Origin: Paractinoplanes lichenicola
GTDB lineage: Bacteria > Actinomycetota > Actinomycetes > Mycobacteriales > Micromonosporaceae
Direction: 5' to 3'
Length of the DNA stretch: 55,672 nucleotides
Assembly (NCBI RefSeq): GCF_016785085.1
Contig: NZ_JAENHO010000027.1
Location: 1-55,672 of the forward strand
Positions 8,419 through 16,232 of this stretch are shown piece by piece. Below the pieces are notes generated by a model, which saw only the letters and a program-made list of their open reading frames with translations, was not told where the DNA came from and made no database searches. Each line of letters starts with the position of its first letter. Position 1 is the stretch's first letter. The position numbers and the translations under genes are program-made.

Positions 8419-9912
8419 TCACGGAGCGTGCGCGACCATATCGGACGGTTCGGACGCGGGGGCCTCGACGGCCATCGGAGTGGGCCGCAACACTCTCCAC
8501 GCCAGCACCGCAGCCACCGCCACCAGACCCGCGGCGACCAGAGAGACCAGGGCAAAGGCATTCCCGTACGAGGTGAGGGCCGCACTCTCGCCCGCCGCGT
8601 CCATCAGCGTCCCGCCCGGTGGCAGCCCCGGCGCCCCGGCCCGGTACGCGGCCACGACCACCGACCCGAGGACGGCGATGCCGACCGCGCCACCCAGTTC
8701 GGCCCCGGTCTCGGTGACCGCGGAGGCCATGCCCGCGCGCTCCGCCCGTACGGAGGAAACGACAAGATCGGTGGTGAGCGTGTAGACCGGCGCGAGCCCC
8801 AGACCCCCGACCACCATGCCGGTGACCAGCGCGGGCAACCCACCCCCGTACGGGGTCAGGGCCATGATCGCGTGCCCGGAGGCCAGCACGACGGCGCCCA
8901 CGGCCACCACCCGCCCGGCCGGGAACCAGCGCACGAGCAGCGGCCCGGCCAGCGACGCGGCCAGGAACGCGACCACCGACGGCAACGCCCACAACCCCGC
9001 CCGCAACGGCGAAAGGCCGAGGACGACCTGCAGATATTGCACGATGGCGAGCTGGGTGCCGTAGAGCACGAAGAACGAGAGCGCATTGGCCGCCAGCGCG
9101 ACGCGGACGCGGGCGTCCCGGAACATGGTCAGGTCGAGCAGCGGACGTGGGATGCGACGCTGCCGGCGCAGGAACAGCGTGCCCAGCCCGCCCGCGACGA
9201 CGATCGCCAGGAACGGGACGACCTGCCAGCCCTCGGCCGCGAGGCGCTTGATCCCGTACACGAAGACGAGGACCGCGGCCAGGCTCAGGATCGCGCCGGC
9301 GAGGTCGAACCCCTTGGCCTCGGCGTCGCGGGCCTCGGGCAGCAGCGCCGGGCCGAGCGCCACGAGCAGCAGGGTCGCGGGCACGGCCAGCAGGAAGACC
9401 GACCCCCACCAGAAGTGCTCGAGCATCACGCCCCCGATCAGCGGCGCGGCCAGCCCGCCGAGCGAGAACGAGGCGCTCCAGACCCCGATCGCGATCGCCA
9501 GCTGCCGCGGGTCGGCGAACATGGCCCGGATCAGCGCCAGCGTCGACGGCATCAGCGAGGCGCCGGCCAGCCCCATCAGCACGCGGGCCGCGATGAGCAG
9601 CTCCGGACTGGTGGCAAACGCGGCCAGCAGCGACGAGAACGCGAACGCCGCCGAGCCGAACAGCAGCAGCCGGCGCCGCCCGATGCGATCACCGAGCACG
9701 CCCATCGCGATCAGGAACCCGGCCACGACGAAGACGTAGCTGTCCATGATCCAGAGCAGCTGCACCGCGGTCGGCTGCAGGTCGCGGGCCAGCTGCGGCG
9801 CGGCCATGTTGAGCACCTCGGCGTCGAGCGACACCAGCAGGCAGGGCAGAGCCAGGACGCCGAGCCCGAGCCAGTTCCGTGTGCTTGCCTTCTCTCCGGT
9901 CTCTTTGGTCAC
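8419..9912 (-). CDS. MFS exporter, DHA2 (14-TM drug:H+ antiporter) family
   Basis: The protein has 497 residues with about fourteen hydrophobic helices, the DHA2 layout of QacA/LfrA/SmvA-type multidrug exporters. The loop 2-3 motif MGVLGDRIGRRRLLL is clear, and D-x-x-x-L-N-M-A-A-P in TM1 is the DHA2 pattern. The start is GTG at 9912. It faces a CGNR zinc-finger regulator across a 71-bp divergent gap, so that regulator may control it. Substrates cannot be named. Confidence 0.88.
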   Translation of the reverse strand: MTKETGEKASTRNWLGLGVLALPCLLVSLDAEVLNMAAPQLARDLQPTAVQLLWIMDSYVFVVAGFLIAMGVLGDRIGRRRLLLFGSAAFAFSSLLAAFATSPELLIAARVLMGLAGASLMPSTLALIRAMFADPRQLAIAIGVWSASFSLGGLAAPLIGGVMLEHFWWGSVFLLAVPATLLLVALGPALLPEARDAEAKGFDLAGAILSLAAVLVFVYGIKRLAAEGWQVVPFLAIVVAGGLGTLFLRRQRRIPRPLLDLTMFRDARVRVALAANALSFFVLYGTQLAIVQYLQVVLGLSPLRAGLWALPSVVAFLAASLAGPLLVRWFPAGRVVAVGAVVLASGHAIMALTPYGGGLPALVTGMVVGGLGLAPVYTLTTDLVVSSVRAERAGMASAVTETGAELGGAVGIAVLGSVVVAAYRAGAPGLPPGGTLMDAAGESAALTSYGNAFALVSLVAAGLVAVAAVLAWRVLRPTPMAVEAPASEPSDMVAHAP

Positions 9913-9926
9913 GCAATGAACCCTGC

Positions 9927-9973
9927 CATAGCGTTATCGGCGACGCAACGCGAAGGACGGCTTCATGGCGTTA
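9927..9973. repeat. Imperfect direct repeat CATRGCGTTA in the divergent promoter gap
   Basis: CATAGCGTTA (9927-9936) and CATGGCGTTA (9964-9973) lie 37 bp apart between the exporter and CGNR genes; the second copy runs into the -10 hexamer of the CGNR gene. A pair of sites on about the same helical face would suit a dimeric regulator, but no direct evidence exists. Confidence 0.3.
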
Positions 9974-9977
9974 CGAT
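9972..9977 (+). promoter_or_regulatory. -10 element TACGAT of a leaderless transcript
   Basis: TACGAT lies exactly 6 nt before the GTG start at 9984 and no Shine-Dalgarno sequence is present, which places the transcription start on the start codon. The -35 region has no consensus hexamer. Confidence 0.5.
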
Positions 9978-9983
9978 GACGGG

Positions 9984-10445
9984 GTGCAGGTGACCGAGAT
10001 GGACATGGCCGAGGTGGTGACCCTGGTCAACGAGTGGGGCACGCGGCCCTGCCGCATGGACGGCCGTGCCCCCCGCCCGGGCGCCTCACAGACCGCGCTG
10101 GCCGACTCGTTGCACCCGATTTTTGCGGCGTCCGACGCCGCTACCAGGGCATCTTTGGTCACGTCACTACTGCAAAGCACGGCCGTACGGCCGGAGCTGA
10201 CCCCCTCGCTGACCGCGGCCTGGGCTGTCGACGACCCGGCCCAGGCCCCGCGGGCCGCGGCCGCCCTGGCGCTGCGGCACCACTTGGCCGAGCACCCGGG
10301 CCGGCTGGGCGTCTGCGCCGACGAGCAGTGCGAGGACGTTTATGTGGACGCCTCCCCGGCCGGCAAGCGCCGTTTCTGCTGCCTGACCTGCCAGAACCGG
10401 GCGCGGGCGGCTGCCTTTCGCCGCCGCAAGGCCCAGCAGAGATAG
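9984..10445 (+). CDS. CGNR zinc-finger transcriptional regulator-like protein
   Basis: The protein has 153 residues. The C-terminus carries the CGNR-type zinc finger: LGVCADEQCEDVYVD, then RRFCCLTCQNRARAAAFRRRK, with the four zinc cysteines and the basic tail. The N-terminal part corresponds to the stress-induced, ABATE-type ligand-binding domain in shortened form. GTG 9984 is preferred because of the TACGAT element 6 nt upstream; ATG 9999 is an alternative. Divergent orientation with a DHA2 exporter suggests local regulation of drug efflux; this is inference from position. Confidence 0.8.
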   Translation: MQVTEMDMAEVVTLVNEWGTRPCRMDGRAPRPGASQTALADSLHPIFAASDAATRASLVTSLLQSTAVRPELTPSLTAAWAVDDPAQAPRAAAALALRHHLAEHPGRLGVCADEQCEDVYVDASPAGKRRFCCLTCQNRARAAAFRRRKAQQR

Positions 10446-10652
10446 TCCCGTCCTCGGCGTCGACAGCTCCGAAAGCTAGATACGACACCAAGGAATGAAT
10501 CCAATTCACGTAGAGTTCAATGTTTGATCAATGACGTAAAGGTGATCTTCACTGGCCGAGGTGATCACATGACTTGCATGAGGCTTCTACAGATGTCAAA
10601 TCGGGTAGCCCGATCGAGGTTGGCTATTGACTTGAGGGCATAGCCATGCGGT
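10446..10652. other. Intergenic region, lower GC
   Basis: About 200 bp with visibly lower GC than the flanks. It contains a short hairpin (TCGGG-TAG-CCCGA, 10601-10613) and repeated GGTGATC words, but no gene. Confidence 0.35.
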
Positions 10653-11456
10653 GTGAGCTACGTTTGGGCTGCAATCGCGACCGTCTTCATCCTAGGAATG
10701 CTGGCTGGGATCGCATGGCTCGTGGTTCGACTCGCTAAAAGGCGGCATCCGAGAGTGGCGGCGAGTGTCGGATTGGGTGGCTTGCTCGCCATCGTAGTCG
10801 CGGTCGCCTCGATCGCTAACGACAGTTTCTTCAACATGCTGGAGGCTGTGGAAAATCTCGATTCGAAGCAGTCGCCGAGCCTCACCCCAATGGGCCCTGA
10901 CTCTGCCGTATCCGGAGATCCCAGTTCCACGCCCTCTGGCAACTTAAGCCCGCCGGCGTCGCGGTCACCTGGCGAGTCGTCCAATGCAAGCCCGCCGACG
11001 TTGCCGTCACCTAGCGAGTCAACCAATGCAAGCCCGGCGGCGGAGGCAAGCCAGCTGCCGACGCCCACAGCGGAGAAGTCCGGACGCGCCAACCTGACTC
11101 CGGCAGCACCGAAGGCCAAGGTCGTGCGCTTCGTAGGCGTAAGTGGTGCCGGAAACCAGGTGATGGCGACCGTTGAGGTTGAATCTCCACCTGAGGCCGG
11201 GCGTCATTACATCCTTGTTGCCAGGTTTGACAAGCCGTCACGGTATGACATGAAGGTCCAGATTCCAGCGACAAAGGGGACCCACCAGCTTCAGTTTGAT
11301 CTTGGAGAGGCGCCAGAAAACTCATGGCGCGACTTTGCAGCACTCGCTGTATCGAACTCGGAGATGGTGAGATGGCGGACGACGCTAGATGGCGAGTCGC
11401 TGTCTGACATGCCCGGTGGCAAGGTAGTGGCGGGCTGGCGGCCATACCGGCGTTGA
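10653..11456 (+). CDS. Membrane-anchored protein with Ser/Pro-rich linker, function unknown
   Basis: The protein has 267 residues. Two hydrophobic helices (about 5-27 and 38-57) are followed by a Pro/Ser/Thr-rich linker (about 70-140) with short internal repeats (SPGESSNASPPTLPSPSEST). After this comes a compact 110-residue C-terminal domain starting VVRFVGVSGAGNQVMATVEV, which looks beta-rich and extracytoplasmic. The architecture suggests a surface-displayed domain held away from the membrane. No family is recognised. Codon use is less GC-biased than in neighbouring genes, which suggests acquisition. The start is GTG 10653. Confidence 0.6.
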   Translation: MSYVWAAIATVFILGMLAGIAWLVVRLAKRRHPRVAASVGLGGLLAIVVAVASIANDSFFNMLEAVENLDSKQSPSLTPMGPDSAVSGDPSSTPSGNLSPPASRSPGESSNASPPTLPSPSESTNASPAAEASQLPTPTAEKSGRANLTPAAPKAKVVRFVGVSGAGNQVMATVEVESPPEAGRHYILVARFDKPSRYDMKVQIPATKGTHQLQFDLGEAPENSWRDFAALAVSNSEMVRWRTTLDGESLSDMPGGKVVAGWRPYRR

Positions 11457-11763
11457 TGTTGCTTCAGGTCGCATCACCAGCTTCACTGGACGCCACCCTC
11501 TCAAGCCGCTGATTGAGCGCGGCACCGCGCGGCCGTGACGGTTCGTAGTCCTGCACAGATCCCGTTGCGCGTCGCATTTGCGACGTGGTCATTGCGTGTC
11601 CCGTTGCGTCGGGTTCAGCAACCAGCGGCGAAGCAGCTTGAGTCGTCGAATTGGTGCATGACCGGGCGGTGACTCGATACGTCTTGACTCGGGCCGAAGA
11701 TTCCATCCAGCTGTCGTCACGTACGAGTGTCGGACGTTCGTCATCACCTGGGAGAATCGTGCG
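11457..11763. other. No gene seen
   Basis: About 300 bp. A minus-strand frame spans it but its translation is Arg/Thr/Ser-rich without structure, and it runs through the small plus-strand gene that follows, so I do not call it. Confidence 0.35.
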
Positions 11764-11937
11764 ATGACTGCGTTGGACGAGATGAGCGCAGCAAGCGCAG
11801 ACCTGCTCTTCGCCGCACTGGACTATGCGGTGAAAAAGGGAGTGCGTGAGTGGCGGGATTTCGCACTTCGGCTCGGGCAGAAGTTGGATGCGAACCAACA
11901 ACCACTGTCGCTCGGGTTCCCTGGTCGTCTTGTCTGA
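11764..11937 (+). CDS. Small helical protein, 57 residues
   Basis: ATG 11764 follows GGGAG at good spacing (upstream CTGGGAGAATCGTGCG). The translation is coherent: MTALDEMSAASADLLFAALD, then YAVKKGVREWRDFALRLGQK, ending with LVTGA. It is rich in amphipathic-helix pattern and free of the arginine excess seen in spurious frames. No family is recognised. It lies alone in a low-GC pocket between an unknown membrane protein and a LysR gene. Function unknown; real coding status is likely but unproven. Confidence 0.45.
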   Translation: MTALDEMSAASADLLFAALDYAVKKGVREWRDFALRLGQKLDANQQPLSLGFPGRLV

Positions 11938-12044
11938 ATATTTCGAGCGCGGGCACCCGGTTGTCGTTCTTACCGTGCTGTCCTGCCGGAATTCGGACGG
12001 ACCGCCGAAAGCCGCTGGACCGTCGGAAAGCCGGGGCCGGAACG

Positions 12045-12086
12045 CGTGCGGGCGCCGAGGGGTGATCACCCCTCGGCGCCCGCACG
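12045..12086 (-). terminator. 42-bp perfect palindrome: terminator of the LysR gene
   Basis: CGTGCGGGCGCCGAGGGGTGA is followed directly by its exact complement, centred between 12065 and 12066. It starts 2 nt past the LysR stop codon. As RNA it forms a very stable stem of about 19 bp with a minimal loop; there is no U-tract, as is usual for actinobacterial terminators. Confidence 0.75.
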
Positions 12087-12087
12087 G

Positions 12088-12987
12088 TCACGGTGCCTCT
12101 CGTAGCTCGCGGGCGCTCTCGACGAGCGCCCGGACGACCGGCAGCTGCGCGTCCCGCGCGCGCCAGACGACCACATCGGACAGTGAGACGTCGAGGCCGG
12201 CGACCGGGCGCCACACCACCGGGGTCATCGGCGCGACCAGGTCCGCCGTCTTCTTCGCGACGAACGAAACCGCGTCGCCGACCGCCACCAGCGCCAGCAT
12301 CGCCTCCAGGTTGGCGACCTCGGACATCGGGCCGAGCGTGACGTCCCGGGCGCGAGCCGCGGCCATGACGGCCGCGTGCAGGCGAGGATAGAGCGCGCGC
12401 GGCTCGAGGACGACGCGCTCGCCGACGAGATCCCGCAGCCGGATCCGCGCGCGGCCGGCAAGCTCATGGCCGGGCGCAAGGATCAGGCCGAGCCGGTCAC
12501 TGGTCATCTCCAGGAAGGCCAGCGCCTCGTCGGCGGGACGTTCCGTGCCGTACGCGACGGTGATCGTGCCGTCATGCAATGCGGTCTGCTGCGCGGAGCT
12601 GCTCATCGCCACCAGCTCCAGGCCAATGCGTGGCGCGCGCTGCCGGAACCCGGCGACCAGCGAGGACAGCGCGCCCGTGAACGTGGCCCCCGGCTCGAAC
12701 CCGATGGTTACGGTGCCGAGCCGGCCCTCGGCAATGCCCTTGGCCTCCTCGACCGCGGCGTCCACATTGGCGAGAATACCGCGCGCCCGCTCCGCGAACG
12801 CCGTGCCTGCGGCGGTGAGCCTGATCCCGCGGCCGTGCGGCGTGAACAGCTCGACCGCCAGCTCCGCCTCGAGGTCGTTCATCTGCCGGCTCAGCGGTGA
12901 CTGCGAGACGTGCAGCCGGGTGGCGGCGCGCCGGAAGCTCTGCTCCTCGGCGATGGCTACGAAGTAGCGCAGATGGCGAAGTTCCAT
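12088..12987 (-). CDS. LysR-family transcriptional regulator
   Basis: The protein has 299 residues, the standard LTTR length. The N-terminal winged HTH is clear: MELRHLRYFVAIAEEQSFRR, AATRLHVSQSPLSRQ, and a second helix through LEAELAVELF. The remainder is the two-lobed periplasmic-binding-type effector domain. It is divergently transcribed from a FAD monooxygenase gene with 85 bp between the starts. A dyad of LTTR-box form (CATAGA-N7-TCTATG) lies in that gap just upstream of the monooxygenase -35, so it most likely activates the monooxygenase/flavoreductase pair in response to its substrate and regulates itself. Confidence 0.88.
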   Translation of the reverse strand: MELRHLRYFVAIAEEQSFRRAATRLHVSQSPLSRQMNDLEAELAVELFTPHGRGIRLTAAGTAFAERARGILANVDAAVEEAKGIAEGRLGTVTIGFEPGATFTGALSSLVAGFRQRAPRIGLELVAMSSSAQQTALHDGTITVAYGTERPADEALAFLEMTSDRLGLILAPGHELAGRARIRLRDLVGERVVLEPRALYPRLHAAVMAAARARDVTLGPMSEVANLEAMLALVAVGDAVSFVAKKTADLVAPMTPVVWRPVAGLDVSLSDVVVWRARDAQLPVVRALVESARELREAP

Positions 12988-13015
12988 CCGGTCAAAACCG
13001 TTGCTTCGAAGGCAT

Positions 13016-13034
13016 CATAGACCTGCGATCTATG
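13016..13034. promoter_or_regulatory. LTTR box (LysR-type operator)
   Basis: CATAGA-CCTGCGA-TCTATG is a perfect 6-bp dyad containing the T-N11-A core of LysR-type recognition sites. It lies between divergent lysR and monooxygenase starts, directly upstream of the -35 hexamer of the latter. This is the expected place for an activator. Confidence 0.6.
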
Positions 13035-13036
13035 TC

Positions 13037-13066
13037 TTGGACGTCTCGGTCAGGAGATCATACCGT
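13037..13066 (+). promoter_or_regulatory. Promoter of the FAD monooxygenase gene (leaderless)
   Basis: TTGGAC (13037-13042), 18-nt spacer, TACCGT (13061-13066), then 6 nt to ATG 13073. The only Shine-Dalgarno-like AGGAG lies 16 nt away, too far for use, so the mRNA is probably leaderless. Confidence 0.6.
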
Positions 13067-13072
13067 CGAATC

Positions 13073-14215
13073 ATGAACAGACCCCAGAGAGTGTTGATCT
13101 CCGGCGCCGGCATCTCCGGCCTCACCACCGCCTACTGGCTCGACCGGTACGGCTTCCGGGTAACGGTGATCGAGAAGGCGCCCGCACCGCGGCCGGGTGG
13201 TCACGCGCTCGACGTGCGCGGGCCGGGCCTCGAGGTCGCGGCGCGGATGGGCCTGCTCGGCACGCTGCACGACCGGAGCACGAAACTGACCGGCATCAGC
13301 ATGGTCGACGCGGACGGCCAGGAGATCTTCCGCAGCACCGAAAGCACGCTGACCGGCGGTCAGCTGGACAGCCCCGACGTCGAGATCATGCGCGACGACC
13401 TCTGCCAGATCCTCCACGAAGCCCTGGATGACCGGATCGAACTCGTCTTCGGCGACTCGGTCACCGCGCTGACCCAGGACGAGAACGGCGTCGACGTCAC
13501 GTTCGCCACCGGCGCGCCCCGGCGCTTCGATCTGGTGATCGGCGCGGACGGCGTGGGGTCCGGGGCACGGCAGATAGCCTTCGGCCCCCACGAACGGTTC
13601 GTGCACGCGTTCGGGACCGTGTACGTGGCCACGTTCAGCATGCCGAACTTCCTCGACCTGGACCGATGGGAGGTGCTCTACCAGCAGGAGGACCCGTACC
13701 TCGGCGCCATGGTGATGGGGCTGGACCGCGATGCCGCCGCGCGGGCGTACCTCGGTTTCGGCGCTCCGGAGGCCGTCGACTACGACCTGCGCGACATCGA
13801 CGCCCAGAAACGCCTGCTGGCCGACCGGCTGGCCGGCGCGGGCTGGGAGATCCCCCGGATCGTCGACCACATGCTGACGGCTGGCGACTTCCACTTCTAC
13901 TCCCTGAGCCAGGTCCGGATGGACGCCTGGTCCCGCGGGCGGATCACGCTGACCGGTGACGCGGGCTACGCGGTCTCGCTGGGCACCGGCCAGGCCACCA
14001 CCGTCGCGATGACCGGCGCCTACGTCCTGGCCGGCGAACTCGCGGCCCACCGGGACGACCTCGCCGCCGGGCTCGCCGCCTACGAGAGCGCGCTGCGCGA
14101 CTACGTCATCCGCAACCAGGAGATCGCGCTGGAGCAGGACTCGAAGCCGCAGAACGACGGGCTTCCGGACTACGGCAGCCTGACACTGCCGTTCACCCTC
14201 AAGGCGTACTCGTGA
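13073..14215 (+). CDS. FAD-dependent monooxygenase (PHBH/aromatic hydroxylase superfamily)
   Basis: The protein has 380 residues. It has the Rossmann GxGxxG segment VLISGAGISGLTTAYWL (about 6-22), the DG motif LVIGADGVGS (about 155-165) and the GD motif TLTGDAGYAVSLGTGQ (about 295-310) that binds the FAD ribityl chain. Group A flavin hydroxylases of this type insert oxygen into aromatic or polyketide substrates and some inactivate drugs (TetX, Rox). The start at ATG 13073 follows a promoter directly. Its stop overlaps the next start by 4 bp (GTGA), coupling it to a flavoreductase-like protein. Substrate unknown; the divergent LysR gene is its probable activator. Confidence 0.85.
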   Translation: MNRPQRVLISGAGISGLTTAYWLDRYGFRVTVIEKAPAPRPGGHALDVRGPGLEVAARMGLLGTLHDRSTKLTGISMVDADGQEIFRSTESTLTGGQLDSPDVEIMRDDLCQILHEALDDRIELVFGDSVTALTQDENGVDVTFATGAPRRFDLVIGADGVGSGARQIAFGPHERFVHAFGTVYVATFSMPNFLDLDRWEVLYQQEDPYLGAMVMGLDRDAAARAYLGFGAPEAVDYDLRDIDAQKRLLADRLAGAGWEIPRIVDHMLTAGDFHFYSLSQVRMDAWSRGRITLTGDAGYAVSLGTGQATTVAMTGAYVLAGELAAHRDDLAAGLAAYESALRDYVIRNQEIALEQDSKPQNDGLPDYGSLTLPFTLKAYS

Positions 14216-14952
14216 CCGCACCGCGCCCCAGCCGCCTGGTGTCGGCGTTGCTGGACATCTCCACCCGCGAAGCCGAGGTCGAGCGTGTGGAGCAGGTCGG
14301 GCCGCGCTTCCGGCTGATCTCGCTCGCGGTGCACCGGCCTGCGATGGTGTCCTGGACGCCGGGCGACATGGTGCAGCTCATCGTCTCGGGCGCGGCGTTG
14401 CGCGGCCCCTGGGAGCTGCGCTCCTACACGCCGCTCGCGCGGGAACCGCTGACCATCCTTTGGTACGTCCACGGCAACGGGCCCGGCTCCGGCTGGGGCG
14501 AAACCGCGTCCGTGGGCATGGGCTGCCGGTTCGTCGGGCCGCGCCACGCGCTGACCCTGTCGAAGCCGGCCCGGCCGGTCGTCTTCTTCGGAGACGAGAC
14601 CTCGTTCAGCACCGCGCTCGCGATGCGCGAGACACCGGCTGGCTATCGCGACGTGCGCTTCGTTCTCGAGGTGGACTCGGTTACGGAGTCGCGGGCCGTG
14701 CTGGACCGCTGCGGGCTCGGGGGCGCGGTCACGCTGGTCGGCCGCGAGGAGGGCGACTGGCATCTGGGTGAGGCCGAGCGCGCGGTGGCCGGCGCCCTCG
14801 GCTCTTCCCCGGCGGCCCGCGGCATCCTGACCGGAAAGGCGACGTCGATCCAGCGGATCTACAAGGCGGTGCGCGCCGCCGGGGTGCCGGGCCGCCGGGT
14901 GACCAACGTGCCGTACTGGGCGCCGGGGCGGACGGGCCTGAAAGGACACTGA
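14212..14952 (+). CDS. Siderophore-interacting-protein-family FAD/NAD(P)H reductase
   Basis: The protein has 246 residues. It follows the SIP pattern: an N-terminal FAD-binding barrel with LRSYTPL (about 70-76) and a C-terminal NAD(P)-binding half starting VVFFGDETSFSTALAM (about 123-138), with VPYWAPGRTG near the end. Classical SIPs reduce ferric siderophores, but this one starts inside the stop of the monooxygenase and no iron box precedes it. It may instead supply electrons or handle the product of the monooxygenase. The start is GTG 14212. Confidence 0.78.
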   Translation: MTAPRPSRLVSALLDISTREAEVERVEQVGPRFRLISLAVHRPAMVSWTPGDMVQLIVSGAALRGPWELRSYTPLAREPLTILWYVHGNGPGSGWGETASVGMGCRFVGPRHALTLSKPARPVVFFGDETSFSTALAMRETPAGYRDVRFVLEVDSVTESRAVLDRCGLGGAVTLVGREEGDWHLGEAERAVAGALGSSPAARGILTGKATSIQRIYKAVRAAGVPGRRVTNVPYWAPGRTGLKGH

Positions 14953-14988
14953 TCAGGCGCCGGCTCGCCCGCCGCGATGACCTACGAC

Positions 14989-15026
14989 GCCGGGCGCGGG
15001 TGACGAACACGAACGTCGCGCCCGGC
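14989..15026 (+). terminator. Candidate terminator after the monooxygenase/reductase pair
   Basis: GCCGGGCGCG (14989-14998) pairs perfectly with CGCGCCCGGC (15017-15026) across an 18-nt loop, 36 bp past the reductase stop. No U-tract. Confidence 0.5.
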
Positions 15027-15176
15027 CTCACCCTCGCTTACGGGCTGCTGGCCGGCACAGCGATTCACCCGTCGGCGCAGCTGCTCGGCGCCGAGCCGGA
15101 GGCCGCGGGACCGTCCGCGCGCACAATGCTGGTGATCACGTCGATCGGGGTCGCTTCGCCCCCGACTTGTCATCCG

Positions 15177-15540
15177 CTACGGCCTGGTGGCCGCCGATGA
15201 CGCCAACTCGGCGCCCAGACCTCCCTGCCCGATGCGGGGCCGGGGGAGCAGGACTGTCAGAACAGGGCGCTGAATCGCTGCCGGCGGGACCAGGACGACC
15301 AGCGACACTTCACCGGCATCGACACCGACTGCGGCGGACGCTGTCTCGTTGTCCTCGGCCAACGTCTGGAGCGCCGTGTCCGGGTCGTAGTTGAGGGTCA
15401 GTTCCCAGCGCCCGCGCGCACTCTCCCTCGGTCGCCGCGTGAAACTCGGTGCGGTACAGGAACGGGCCGAAGAACCGGGCGACGCCCGCCGTGTCTTGGT
15501 CGTTCGGGAAGCAGCGCGGGTCGCCGGTCACGTTGATCGC
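15177..15540 (-). pseudogene. Decayed unknown gene in two frames
   Basis: Two minus-strand frames look like parts of one protein. The upstream part reads VTGDPRCFPNDQDTAGVARF and continues FLYRTEFHAATEGECARA. After a frame change near 15400-15420 it continues WELTLNYDPDTALQTLAEDN, SAAVGVDAGEVSLVVLVP, and ends at TAG 15177-15179. Neither part has a plausible start. I do not recognise the family. It sits directly downstream of a decayed transposase, which fits erosion of a mobile-element neighbourhood. Confidence 0.4.
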
Positions 15541-15559
15541 AGTCCGCGTGCCGCGGTGG

Positions 15560-15990
15560 TAAAAGTGGTAGGCGGTGCGAGCGTGGGCGCGGTTGAATTT
15601 CCTGTGCCAGGCGGAGAGTCTGCGCCGGTTCCGGTGGCGTTAGTACGGGGTACGGATGGGCCCACGGGCGCCTTGGTACGCCTTGTCGGCGACCGTCAGC
15701 ACGTTCGCGCTGGTCAGAGCGTCGATGATGCCGTGGGTGCGGGCGGCGGTTAAGTCATGGGTCTTGCCGGGCAACGCGGCTGAGGCCCAGATGAGCCAGC
15801 CTGCCGGGTCGGCTATGACCTGCACGTTAACGCCGTGGCGGTGGTGGTTTCCCGAGTAGTAGGGCTTTTGGTCGGCGACGCGGTCGATCGGGATGAGGGT
15901 TCCGTCGAGGATCGCGAAGGACAAGCGTCTGATCATGCTCATGGCGGCGTTGAGGTCGTCGGCGGTGGTGGCGAGCAGGCCGCTCTCAGA
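15560..15990 (-). pseudogene. Decayed IS5-type DDE transposase (HARBI1-like, DDE_Tnp_4 type)
   Basis: The readable core is FAILDGTLIPIDRVADQKPY, YSGNHHRHGVNVQVIADP, GKTHDLTAARTHGIIDAL and VLTVADKAYQGARGPIRTPY. These are the conserved blocks of the transposase family, including catalytic aspartates in ILDGT and HDL and the ADKxYQG block. An in-frame TAA (15640-15642) follows RTPY, where the family continues with a basic segment; that segment is still visible past the stop as LSAWHRKFNRAHARTA. Upstream the frame runs back through GLLATTADDLNAAMSM, but the N-terminal HTH is missing. The element is therefore dead; no terminal repeats were identified. Confidence 0.7.
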
Positions 15991-16218
15991 CCCAGTGCCC
16001 GGATCTGCCGATGTGAGCGCATCCAGTGATCCCGTCGAAAGGTGTCCGCTAAGACCGCCGATAGCCGTCCCGCGCTCCGCCCGGTGTAATTTCTCCCTTT
16101 CTCTACGCGGCTATCTATTGCCTTTGCTCAAAGGTTGGAAGCTGGCTGTCGACAGGTTTTCGCCTGGTCGACTTCGCCCGTTTCGACGGTGCAGGATTCT
16201 CGTAGAGCGGATCACGGT
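15991..16218. other. No gene seen
   Basis: About 230 bp between the decayed transposase and the small protein gene, with AT-richer patches and no coherent frame. Confidence 0.35.
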
Positions 16219-16232
16219 TAGCGTGGGTGGCT

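Noticed and set aside
7662..8585. 300-residue N-terminal extension of the secreted protein gene at 7077-7661
   Set aside because: The upstream part overlaps the redoxin-like gene in another frame and is Arg/Pro-rich; the signal peptide and ribosome-binding site fix the start at 7661.
11875..11899. tRNA-like T-arm and acceptor end on the minus strand
   Set aside because: GTTGG-TTCGCAT-CCAAC plus a matching 7-nt acceptor partner exists, but the two acceptor halves are about 113 nt apart with no D-arm or anticodon arm, and the segment lies within a coherent small coding frame.
11464..12069. Minus-strand frame of 201 codons
   Set aside because: Unstructured translation; it crosses the 42-bp terminator palindrome and the better-supported small plus-strand gene.
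13001..13072. N-terminal extension of the FAD monooxygenase
   Set aside because: The extension would be encoded by the promoter and LTTR box; the dinucleotide-binding motif starts normally right after ATG 13073.
12088..14952. Start of an antibiotic biosynthetic gene cluster
   Set aside because: Only a regulator, one monooxygenase and one reductase are present, with no synthase or tailoring genes; the next 2 kb are decayed mobile DNA.
14982..15200. Short plus- and minus-strand frames after the reductase gene
   Set aside because: They overlap the terminator hairpin and read as fragments without start signals; no family recognised.
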